A stretch of DNA of 64,000 nucleotides, taken from positions 496,001 to 560,000 of the forward strand of contig CAVWDZ010000002.1 in the NCBI GenBank assembly GCA_963753905.1, written 5' to 3'. Numbering within the stretch: the stretch's first letter is position 1; each line of letters starts with the position of its first letter. A program made the position numbers and the translations under genes. Origin of the DNA: Bog-756 sp963753905. GTDB lineage: Bacteria; Actinomycetota; Acidimicrobiia; Acidimicrobiales; RAAP-2. The notes under the pieces are model-generated. The model was not told the DNA's origin. It saw nothing but the letters and a program-made list of their open reading frames with translations, and did no database searches. Positions 34,374 through 41,956 of the stretch are shown here, one piece after another.

Positions 34374-34865
34374 TCAGAGGGTGAATCTCCCTTGGTTCAG
34401 GAGGAGCAGCACCGTGGTGCCGGCCTTCTTGTAGACACAGATGGTTGCGCTGATAGCTCCGCCGATCATTCCGGTGGCCGTGGTCCCGTGCGCCACGACC
34501 CTGCCGGTTTCCGTCTCCATGAAGTTCTTCGTGAACGCCTTGATCGCGACACACGTGTTCGCCGGTCCCGAGTGGTCCACGAGCGCGTAGGAGATCTCGG
34601 CAGTCCTTCCGTTCGACCAGTGGATGGTTCCTGCGGACGTCATCAAGACCCCATGGGCCGGTGGCGCACCCGCGTCAGCCGCGACGGCAGCGGGTCCGGC
34701 GCAATAGGAGAAGGCCTCGGAGGTCTGAGAACCCTGGAGCCCACCACACGTGACCGTGAGCGGAGCTGCTGAGGCATCGCCAGGAGCGAGCGCGGTAACC
34801 ACCAGGCATGACGATCCGACCAGACCAGCACAGATCAGGAGCCGAACACCAGCAGGAAGTCGCAT
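34374..34865 (-). CDS. small secreted protein
   Basis: 163 residues from ATG 34865, with GGAAGGGGGGA upstream. Signal peptide RLLICAGLVGSSCLVVTALA ends near APGDASAA. The mature part has Cys in VTCGGLQGSQ, YCAGPAA, NTCVAIKAF and TICVYKKAG, and is rich in beta-strand patterns (TIHWSNGRTAEISYALVDHS). No family recognised. It converges with the lipoprotein gene. Confidence 0.78.
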   Translation of the reverse strand: MRLPAGVRLLICAGLVGSSCLVVTALAPGDASAAPLTVTCGGLQGSQTSEAFSYCAGPAAVAADAGAPPAHGVLMTSAGTIHWSNGRTAEISYALVDHSGPANTCVAIKAFTKNFMETETGRVVAHGTTATGMIGGAISATICVYKKAGTTVLLLLNQGRFTL

Positions 34866-35051
34866 CGGTCCCCCCTTCCGGGAAACGGGCCACGAAGCAA
34901 TTCGGTCTACCAGCGGTGGGCATATCAATCGAGGGGACGACCTTGCGTTCGCAGACTCGCTCGGGCAAGATGAGCGCGCCAGTGGAGCCGTTCACATCGC
35001 AAGCGCCGCCGCCGCGCAGAGCGGACAGAACGCAGGCAAGACCGGTGCACC

Positions 35052-37109
35052 GTGACGATGATGTCTGATCTCGCGCCGGATCCTCCAGCTCACGGTGTCC
35101 ACGCCAGGCGATCGGCCACCGGCAAGGAGCGGATCGACGCCTTGGACGGTGTCCGCGCGATCGCCCTCCTCATCATCATGGGCTATCACTTTGGAGCCGG
35201 ATGGCTCGAGGGAGGATTCTTCAGCCTCGACATCTTCTACGTGCTGTCGGGCTACCTGATCACGGGACTCCTGCTCGGCGAGTTCTCCTCCCGGGGCCGA
35301 ATCGTGCTCTCCAAATTCTGGTTGCGGAGGGCCCGCCGCCTCCTGCCCGCCCTGTTGGTGGTCCTGGTGGTCGTGTCCCTGATGGTGCGCCTTGCTGAGC
35401 CTGCGGGCCTCTTTCCCGATTTCCGGATGAGCGCGCTGTCCGCCCTGTTCTATTTCTCCAACTGGTGGCAGATCGCCGCTTCGACCAACTACTTCCATGT
35501 GACCGGAGTGACCTCGCCCCTCACCCACACATGGTCGCTGGCGGTGGAGGAGCAGTTCTATCTGATCTGGCCGCTCGTCGTGGTGGCCGTGATGCACGTG
35601 GCCAAGGGGTTCGCTCGTGGGGTCCGGGTCCTGCTCGCTGTCTCCGTCGTCGGGGCTGTTGCGTCGATGCTCGAGATGGCACTGCTCTATGGACCGAGGG
35701 CCAACCTGACCCGCCTCTACTTCGGCACCGACACCCACGCCCAGTCGATCCTGATCGGATCGGTTCTGGCCTGCTCGATGACCATGATCCAGGCTCGGCG
35801 CGGTCTCGGTGGCATGGCCCCGCGTGCCACCGGCGGTACCGCGCGCATGCTGCTGAGTCTGCTCGGATGTGCCGGCCTCGCCGGCACGCTGCTCCTGACC
35901 TACACCGAGGAAGGAACGTCACCGTTCGCATACCGCGGCGGCTTCATGTTGTCTGCACTGTCAGCTGCCGCTCTCATCATCGGGGCGGTGTGCGTTCCCG
36001 GTGGCCCGTTGGCCAGATGCCTCTCGGTACGCCCATTGGTCTGGATCGGAACCGTTTCCTATGGGGCCTATTTGTGGCACTACCCCGTCTTCATCGAGCT
36101 CGACCCGATCCGCACCGGCACGACCGGGCTCGAGCTCTTCGCCATCCGTTTTGTCGCGACGTTCGCCCTCGCCGCCGTGAGCTACTACCTGGTCGAACGG
36201 CCGGTCATGGAGGGCGTGTTCTGGCGCTCGCTGAAGGCGCTCGTCCCGTCTGTCGCCCTCCTGCTGGGTACGGTCGTCGTGGTCGTCGCCGCGACCACCC
36301 TGCCGGCCACCGCCGCTGTTGACGTTCACAGATTCCGGACCTCCTCTCCGGTCACGAACCCTCCCGAGGTGGTGGTCCTCGGCGACAGCACCGCGCTCAC
36401 GCTCGGCTTCGCGCTGGCCGCCACAGCACCCCCGGGGACTCGCGTCGAAAATGACGGGCTCTTCGGATGCGGGTTCGCCATCGGTTCATGGGTGTCCAAC
36501 GACCCACCGACGCCCCAACTGGCCATGTTCCCGGCCTGCAATACTGCCACGCCAGCTGACCAGCAGTGGCCCCGACGCGACGCCGTCAGCGTGTCGAGCA
36601 CCGCGCCTGGTGACGTGGTGCTCTTGGTGGCGGGCGTGTGGGAGGTCCAGGATCTGCTCCGTAACGGTCGATGGGTAAACATCACGGAGCCGTCGTTCCA
36701 ACGCTACGAGCTCTCCCAGATGCGCTTGGCTGTGCAGATCGGTACCGCCCACGGGGCGCACTTCGACTTCGCCACGATGCCGGCCACGGCGGCAGGCGCC
36801 AGTTTCGGCCAGCCGCCGTTCCCTCAGGATCAACCGCGCAGGCGCCTCATCTACGATCGGCTGATCGAGACGGTCGCCGCGGAGTTCCCTCGATCGGTGA
36901 GCATCGTCGACTACGGCAGTCTCCTCTCCCCTGGTGGGGTCTTCCGCGAGTACCTGGATCATGTGCAGATCCGGACCGCCGACGGGATCCACACTCCCTC
37001 ATACGCTCCGGGAAACCCGTTCGCCGGCAATTCGACCGAGGCAGTCGCCAATGCCTTCTACGACTGGTTGTCACCGCGGATTTGGCCCCTGATCATCGGG
37101 CAGAGATGA
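35052..37109 (+). CDS. acyltransferase-3 / SGNH O-acyltransferase
   Basis: 685 residues. The N-terminal ~400 residues form an AT3 membrane domain with its signatures: LDGVRAIALLIIMGYHF, SLDIFYVLSGYLI, KFWLRRARRLLPALL and TWSLAVEEQFYLIWPL. The C-terminal ~250 residues form an SGNH hydrolase-like domain with GDSTALTLGF (block I Ser) and TADGIHTP (block V Asp-x-x-His). Such OafA/OatA-like fusions O-acetylate surface polysaccharide, lipopolysaccharide or peptidoglycan: the membrane part moves an acyl group across and the SGNH part transfers it. ATG 35052 or ATG 35061; no strong ribosome site. Confidence 0.93.
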   Translation: MTMMSDLAPDPPAHGVHARRSATGKERIDALDGVRAIALLIIMGYHFGAGWLEGGFFSLDIFYVLSGYLITGLLLGEFSSRGRIVLSKFWLRRARRLLPALLVVLVVVSLMVRLAEPAGLFPDFRMSALSALFYFSNWWQIAASTNYFHVTGVTSPLTHTWSLAVEEQFYLIWPLVVVAVMHVAKGFARGVRVLLAVSVVGAVASMLEMALLYGPRANLTRLYFGTDTHAQSILIGSVLACSMTMIQARRGLGGMAPRATGGTARMLLSLLGCAGLAGTLLLTYTEEGTSPFAYRGGFMLSALSAAALIIGAVCVPGGPLARCLSVRPLVWIGTVSYGAYLWHYPVFIELDPIRTGTTGLELFAIRFVATFALAAVSYYLVERPVMEGVFWRSLKALVPSVALLLGTVVVVVAATTLPATAAVDVHRFRTSSPVTNPPEVVVLGDSTALTLGFALAATAPPGTRVENDGLFGCGFAIGSWVSNDPPTPQLAMFPACNTATPADQQWPRRDAVSVSSTAPGDVVLLVAGVWEVQDLLRNGRWVNITEPSFQRYELSQMRLAVQIGTAHGAHFDFATMPATAAGASFGQPPFPQDQPRRRLIYDRLIETVAAEFPRSVSIVDYGSLLSPGGVFREYLDHVQIRTADGIHTPSYAPGNPFAGNSTEAVANAFYDWLSPRIWPLIIGQR

Positions 37110-37225
37110 GTCCCGAATCGCAAACCGAGCGCTACGATCGGCGAGTCTGGACGACGAAAATGGTGTCATCGAGGGCCTGATCCTGACGGCGCGGCACCGA
37201 CAGGGTGGAGAGCGAGACGACGGGT

Positions 37226-37945
37226 ATGGCGACATACGTCCTGGTGCATGGTGGCGGGCACGGTGGGTGGTGTTACCAGCGGGTGACCCCGCTGCTCCGG
37301 GCTGCCGGCCACGAGGTGTCTGCGCCGACTATGACCGGGGTCGGTGAGCGATCCCACCTGCTGAGCCGGGATGTCGACCTCGACATGCACATCAGGGACA
37401 TCGCGGCTGTGCTGCATTTCGAGGATCTGCGGGACGTGATCCTGGTCGGTCACAGCTACGGGGGAATGGTCATCACCGGTGTTGCAGATCGGACCTCGGA
37501 CCGCGTCGGCCGTCTGGTCTATCTGGATGCGGCGACCCCGGTCAACGGCCAATCGCTCGTCGACGTGGCAGGGCCGATCATCGAAGCGGTCCGGCCCGAC
37601 GGGCGGACGGCGGACGGCGTCGAGTTGGTTCTCCTTCCATCTCCGGACGCGGGCATGCTCTACGGGGTGAACGACCCCGCCGATCTCCGGTGGATGGCGG
37701 AGCGATTGACCGGCCACCCGTGGAGCTGCTTTGCGCAGCGGCTCGAGCTCAGCAACGAGTCGGCTCTGTGGGCGATCCCGCAGTACCACGTCGTGTGCAC
37801 GAGCACGCTCGCCACCCGCGATCCCGAACGGATGGCCAAGGCTCGCGCCGAGGACCGTCTGTGGGACATCGACACCGGGCACGACCTGATGATCACCGAA
37901 CCTCGCAAGGTGGCAGACGCATTGCTCGAGGTTGCCGTCTGCTGA
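37226..37945 (+). CDS. alpha/beta hydrolase
   Basis: 239 residues from ATG 37226 (MATYVLVHGGGHGGWCYQRV). Oxyanion region HGGGHGGW, nucleophile elbow GHSYGG (Ser), and the catalytic His in DTGHDLMI. It resembles small esterases of the MhpC / pyrethroid-hydrolase / salicylate-esterase (SABP2) type. Substrate unknown. GAGAGCGAGACGACGGG upstream serves as a poor ribosome site. It follows the acyltransferase by 116 bases on the same strand. Confidence 0.9.
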   Translation: MATYVLVHGGGHGGWCYQRVTPLLRAAGHEVSAPTMTGVGERSHLLSRDVDLDMHIRDIAAVLHFEDLRDVILVGHSYGGMVITGVADRTSDRVGRLVYLDAATPVNGQSLVDVAGPIIEAVRPDGRTADGVELVLLPSPDAGMLYGVNDPADLRWMAERLTGHPWSCFAQRLELSNESALWAIPQYHVVCTSTLATRDPERMAKARAEDRLWDIDTGHDLMITEPRKVADALLEVAVC

Positions 37946-38078
37946 TGCGGTCGCCGGCCCTCTGCGATCGGTCCCCGCCGAAGCGCGTCCCCCAGAGCCA
38001 GCCCACAGGTCGGCGTCGATGATCGATCCGACGTACCATCCGCAGGTGGTGTAACCGCTCCGAAGAGGAGGCGATCCA

Positions 38079-38819
38079 TTGAGTGTTGAGCTCGTCGATG
38101 CGTGGCGCACGATCGTACCCAGGAAGGACGACCCACACGGCCCGCTACCCCCATTACTGGTGAGTCTCACGGTGGTCACAGGCCTCGTCGACGCGTTCAG
38201 CTACCTCACTCTCGGTCACGTCTTCGTGGCCAATATGACCGGCAACGTCGTGTTCCTCGCGTTCGCCCTTGCCGGGGCCACGGGGTTCTCAGCCACTGCG
38301 TCCGCGCTGGCTCTGGGATCCTTCGCCCTCGGATCCCTCCTCGGAGGCAGGCTGCATGCTTCCTTTGCGGCTCACCGGGGTCGCCTGCTTGCGGTTGCCA
38401 CCGCACTCCAGGTGGTGCTGGTGATCGCCGCGCTGGTTGTGAGGCTCGCCGTCGGGCCCCACGGCTCGACGATCGCACACGACTCGTTGATCTTCTTGCT
38501 CGCCAGCACCATGGGTCTGCAGAATGCCGCGGTCCGTAAGCTGGCCGTGCCCGACCTCACGACAACGGTCCTGACCCAGACGACCACCGCCATCTTTTCG
38601 GACGCCCGCCTGGTCGGCGGACCAGGGTCCAAAGCAGGGCGACGGGTGGTGAGCATTCTGGCCATGTTCGTCGGAGCGTTGATCGGCTCCGAGCTGGTGT
38701 TGCACGCCTCGAGCGCTCTCACTCTCCTTGTCGCCCTCCTGCTCCTGGTCGGCGTGACCCTTGCGGCAGGAGTGCTCTCGCGGCATCGAGCGAGCTGGGC
38801 GGTCAGCGAAAGCGCTTGA
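38079..38819 (+). CDS. DUF1275 (YoaK-type) membrane protein
   Basis: 246 residues with about six hydrophobic helices. The DUF1275 signatures are visible: VVTGLVDAFSYLTLGHVFVA, NMTGNVVFLAFAL, and MGLQNAAVRKLAVPDLTTTV. The family is widespread and its transport role, if any, is unproven. The TTG start at 38079 follows GAGGAGGCGATCCA, an excellent ribosome site. It converges with the small membrane protein (18-base gap). Confidence 0.9.
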   Translation: MSVELVDAWRTIVPRKDDPHGPLPPLLVSLTVVTGLVDAFSYLTLGHVFVANMTGNVVFLAFALAGATGFSATASALALGSFALGSLLGGRLHASFAAHRGRLLAVATALQVVLVIAALVVRLAVGPHGSTIAHDSLIFLLASTMGLQNAAVRKLAVPDLTTTVLTQTTTAIFSDARLVGGPGSKAGRRVVSILAMFVGALIGSELVLHASSALTLLVALLLLVGVTLAAGVLSRHRASWAVSESA

Positions 38820-38837
38820 TCGGGAGTGCCGTTCCGC

Positions 38838-39323
38838 TCATGTCTGCAAACCGGGGCCGGCCTCCACCCGCGCCAGTCGATCCATGAGGTCGCTCAACAC
38901 CCAGTCCTGTGCGAGAAGGTGCTCCTGGAGCTTCACGGCTTCATGGAGGATTGCATCGGCATCGTTGTAGGTGGCCTCGGATCGCTTGTCCGCGGCGGCG
39001 GCCAGCACGTTCTGACCGACGATGATCACCGATAGCAGGACCAGTTGGAGGAAGGTCTGCGACACCCAGGACACCAGGGTGACGGCGTTGTGACTTTCGA
39101 TCGCCTGAGGAAGGCTGATCAGGGCAAGCGCGGCGAACGCATAGGCGCACCACATGGTGCCCACTCCGTTGGTCACCTGGACTGCGAACCACGCATTGAA
39201 CCGGGCCATCGCGTTGCCCTGCGGGAGCTGGCCCGCGACCGTCACCGGCTTGTCGATGCTCCCCTCTAGCTTTTCCTTGGTCCGGCGGTGCGGAATGTAG
39301 TTGTAGATGGCAACGTCAGACAT
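38838..39323 (-). CDS. small two-helix membrane protein (DUF1003/iron-permease-like)
   Basis: 161 residues. A soluble N-terminus is followed by two hydrophobic segments (VGTMWCAYAFAALALISL; SWVSQTFLQLVLLSVIIV) and a long C-terminal helix (ADKRSEATYNDADAILHEAV, KLQEHLLAQDWVL). The 'QN' just after helix 2 and the following charged coil resemble DUF1003 and low-affinity-iron-permease-like proteins. I cannot decide between them, and transport has not been shown for either in this context. Confidence 0.72.
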   Translation of the reverse strand: MSDVAIYNYIPHRRTKEKLEGSIDKPVTVAGQLPQGNAMARFNAWFAVQVTNGVGTMWCAYAFAALALISLPQAIESHNAVTLVSWVSQTFLQLVLLSVIIVGQNVLAAAADKRSEATYNDADAILHEAVKLQEHLLAQDWVLSDLMDRLARVEAGPGLQT

Positions 39324-39403
39324 CGGGCGACTCCTTGGTTCGATGCAATCCCGGACACCGGTGGATGCAGACCCACATCATGACCCGATCTCTCCACGCG
39401 CCT

Positions 39404-39985
39404 CTAGAGCACACCGGTCCCGATAGCCACCCCGACCAGGACGAGGATGGCGCCACCGACGACCTCACTCCATTTCCCGAGCCGAGCCCCGAGCTGTTCG
39501 CCGATCTCCAGCCCGAGCAGCGAGAGCGCAACGCTGACCACGGCGATGGTGACCGCTGCGATCACGATGTTGACGTGGTGGGCCCCGAGAGCAAACCCGA
39601 TGACGAGATTGTCGATACTGAGGGCGACCGCGATCGGAACGAGTTGTCGGAAGCCGAGCTCCGGATTCGTGGCAACCCGACCATCGTGGCGGAGTCCGCT
39701 GACGATCGTGTAGAGGCCGGCGATGCCCAGCAGTGCACCTGCGACGGGCGTGACAGCGCTGCCGAACGCGCTGGCCAGTGAGTGGCCGAGCAGGAGACCC
39801 ACGACGGGCATGGCGCCCTCGAACAGTCCGAAGACCAGGGCGACCCGAAAGCGGAGTGCCCGGTCGACGCCGGAGACGCCGAGGGCGGTGCAGGCCGCGA
39901 AATTGTCCAGTCCGACCGACACGGCGACCAGGAGCAGTGCGACCACCATTGCACCGTAGGGCCTGAGTCCGAAGCCCCGGCCCAT
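39404..39985 (-). CDS. mntP: MntP-type manganese efflux pump
   Basis: 193 residues, six hydrophobic helices in two related halves. The acidic signatures VSVGLDNFAACTALGV (helix 1) and VALSIDNLVIGFALGAH (helix 4) are the inverted-repeat DN motifs of MntP/YebN, which exports Mn(II). ATG 39985 or the internal ATG at 39949 may be the start. It diverges from the kdp operon (112 bases to the first micro-ORF). I see no yybP-ykoY-type manganese riboswitch in that gap. Confidence 0.88.
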   Translation of the reverse strand: MGRGFGLRPYGAMVVALLLVAVSVGLDNFAACTALGVSGVDRALRFRVALVFGLFEGAMPVVGLLLGHSLASAFGSAVTPVAGALLGIAGLYTIVSGLRHDGRVATNPELGFRQLVPIAVALSIDNLVIGFALGAHHVNIVIAAVTIAVVSVALSLLGLEIGEQLGARLGKWSEVVGGAILVLVGVAIGTGVL

Positions 39986-40024
39986 CCTGCGAATCCGACG
40001 ATGCCGGACGAGACAGCGTCGGTC

Positions 40025-40042
40025 TATTCAGATTTTATTCAG
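40025..40042 (+). promoter_or_regulatory. 11-bp-spaced direct repeat upstream of kdp (candidate KdpE-type site)
   Basis: TATTCAG occurs at 40025-40031 and again at 40036-40042, one helical turn apart, in an AT-rich patch unlike the surrounding DNA. Tandem half-sites with this spacing are typical of OmpR-family response regulators such as KdpE. It lies 56 bases before the first micro-ORF of the kdp operon. The repeat is seen; the regulator is inferred. Confidence 0.45.
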
Positions 40043-40097
40043 GGCGGCACCCGATTATGAAGAACCTGTTAAGGGCGGGAGGCGGATACTCGGTCCC

Positions 40098-40181
40098 ATG
40101 GCAGATTTTCTTGCGGTGCTCGGCATCATCGGGTTCGTCCTCGTGATGCTCGGCCTCATCTGGGCTCTGGACCGGGTATGA
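40098..40181 (+). CDS. 27-aa membrane micro-protein leading the kdp operon
   Basis: ATG 40098 to TGA 40181 encodes a single hydrophobic helix (LAVLGIIGFVLVMLGLIWAL) ending in DRV, with GGGAGGCGG about 10 bases upstream. The stop overlaps the kdpF start (ATGA). Similar short ORFs ending in a basic/acidic 'DR' tail precede kdpF in some actinobacterial kdp operons. A role as an accessory subunit or as a translational leader is inference. Confidence 0.65.
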   Translation: MADFLAVLGIIGFVLVMLGLIWALDRV

Positions 40182-40267
40182 CCTGGACCCAGGGCGTCCT
40201 CCTCGGCGTCGCCATCGTGATGTTTCTCTATATCGGCGTTGCGATGTTCAAGCCCGAAAAGTTCTAG
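40178..40267 (+). CDS. kdpF: KdpF, small subunit of the Kdp potassium pump
   Basis: 29 residues: MTWTQGVLLGVAIVMFLYIG followed by VAMFKPEKF. One membrane helix and the C-terminal KPEKF are diagnostic of KdpF, which stabilises the KdpABC complex. It overlaps the preceding micro-ORF by 4 bases, and its TAG ends directly before the kdpA ATG. Confidence 0.88.
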   Translation: MTWTQGVLLGVAIVMFLYIGVAMFKPEKF

Positions 40268-41956
40268 ATGGGCTTCGCTTGGACCATCATCGTCCTGGTC
40301 ATCGCCCTCGGCCTCACCTGGCGGTACCTGGGGTCCTACATGGCAGCGGTCTTCGATGGCCGTGTGCACTTCCTCGCCTGGGCCGAGCGACCCGTCTACC
40401 GGGCGCTGGGGACCAGTCCCGAACAGGAGCAGAACTGGAAGCGCTACGCCGCCTCCATGGTGATCTTCTCCGCGGTGGCGATGGGTGTCACCTATCTGCT
40501 CCTCCGCATCCAGGGGTCGCTGCCGCTCAACCCGCAGCACTTCGGCCATGTCGGTCAGGCGCTCAGCTTCAACACCGCCGCCTCGTTCATGACCAACACC
40601 AACTGGCAGAACTACGGCGGCGAGACGACCCTGTCGTACTTCTCGCAGATCGGCGCCCTGACCTTCGAGCAGTTCGTCAGCCCTGCCATCGGCATCGCCG
40701 TCGCCATCGGCATGGTCCGGGGATTCTCCCGGCGCAACTCCCCGACCATCGGGAACTTCTGGGTCGACATGACCCGGGCCCTGCTGTACATCTTCTTCCC
40801 GATCGCATTCGTCTTCGGGATCATCATCGTCGGCCAGGGCGCAGTGCAGACGCTGGCCGGCACCATCAGCATCCACGATGCGATCAACGGGGTCACCCAG
40901 ACCATTGCCCGCGGACCGATCGGCTCGATGCAGTCGATCATGCAGCTGGGCAACAACGGAGGCGGATTCCTCAACGCCAACCAGGCCACGCCATTCGAGA
41001 GCCCGACCGGCTTCACCGGTTGGCTGGACATCTATCTCCTGTTGTCCGTTCCATTTGCCCTCACCTATACCTTCGGCAAGATGGTGGGCAGCGTGCGCCA
41101 CGGCGCCGCCCTGCTCGGTGCGATGGCGATCATCTTTGCCGTCTGGGTGGGTGGGGCCAGCATCGCCGAGCACCAGCAGAACCCGGCTGTGGTCACCGCG
41201 GGCGTGCACTCGAACGTGGGCAACACCGAAGGCAAGGAGGTGCGGTTCGGCGACACCACCAGCGCCCTGTTCGGGGTGGCATCGACCAACACGTCCACCG
41301 GTTCGGCCGACTCCTCCTACGACCAGTTCACCCCCATGGGCGGATTCTGGCTGATGAGCGGCATGATGCTCGGGGAGGTGACGCCCGGGGGCACGGGCAG
41401 CGGTCTCTACACCATCCTCATCTACGCCATCATCGCCGTCTTCATCGGCGGCCTGATGATCGGGCGAACGCCGGAGTACCTCGGGAAGAAGATCCAGGCC
41501 AGAGAGGTCAAACTGGCGGGCCTAGGAGCCCTGGTCATGCCCGTTGCCGTGCTAGCCCTCACCGCGATCGCCGTGTCGATCCACGCCGGACGAGTCGGTC
41601 CCTTGAACTCGGGTCCCCACGGGTTCTCGGAGATCCTCTACGGACTCACGTCCCAGGGGAACAACAACGGCTCGGCCTTCGACGGCCTGACCGGGAACAC
41701 CACCTTCTATAACGTGATCGGCGCCATCGACATGCTGATCGGCAGGGTGGGCATCATGATCCCGGCCCTGGCCCTCGGGGGATCGTTGGCGGCCAAGAAC
41801 GTGGTCCCCGAATCCCTCGGCACGTTCCGCACCGACAACGGCATGTTCGTCGGCCTCACCATCGGAGTCATCGTGATCATTGGTGGCCTCACCTTCTTCC
41901 CCGCCCTTGCCCTCGGCCCGATCGTCGAGCAGCTCAGCCACGGGATGTTCTTCTGA
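40268..41956 (+). CDS. kdpA: potassium-transporting ATPase, channel-like subunit KdpA
   Basis: 562 residues, about ten membrane helices. KdpA binds and passes K+ and is related to the KtrB/TrkH superfamily. The selectivity-filter loops are recognisable: TNTNWQNYGGE (about 118-128), LGNNGGGFLNANQATPFESP (about 227-246), the later GEVTPGGTGSGLY, and SQGNNNGSAFDGL. ATG 40268 immediately follows kdpF and the TGA overlaps the kdpB ATG by one base. The operon order F-A-B-C is standard. Confidence 0.97.
   Translation: MGFAWTIIVLVIALGLTWRYLGSYMAAVFDGRVHFLAWAERPVYRALGTSPEQEQNWKRYAASMVIFSAVAMGVTYLLLRIQGSLPLNPQHFGHVGQALSFNTAASFMTNTNWQNYGGETTLSYFSQIGALTFEQFVSPAIGIAVAIGMVRGFSRRNSPTIGNFWVDMTRALLYIFFPIAFVFGIIIVGQGAVQTLAGTISIHDAINGVTQTIARGPIGSMQSIMQLGNNGGGFLNANQATPFESPTGFTGWLDIYLLLSVPFALTYTFGKMVGSVRHGAALLGAMAIIFAVWVGGASIAEHQQNPAVVTAGVHSNVGNTEGKEVRFGDTTSALFGVASTNTSTGSADSSYDQFTPMGGFWLMSGMMLGEVTPGGTGSGLYTILIYAIIAVFIGGLMIGRTPEYLGKKIQAREVKLAGLGALVMPVAVLALTAIAVSIHAGRVGPLNSGPHGFSEILYGLTSQGNNNGSAFDGLTGNTTFYNVIGAIDMLIGRVGIMIPALALGGSLAAKNVVPESLGTFRTDNGMFVGLTIGVIVIIGGLTFFPALALGPIVEQLSHGMFF

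Noticed and set aside
39986..40097. Manganese (yybP-ykoY) or c-di-AMP riboswitch between mntP and kdp
   Set aside because: I could not find the conserved loops of either class; only a direct repeat stands out.
40055..41209. Minus-strand open frame of 384 codons over kdpA
   Set aside because: Shadow of a membrane-protein gene; the plus-strand KdpA signatures are unambiguous.
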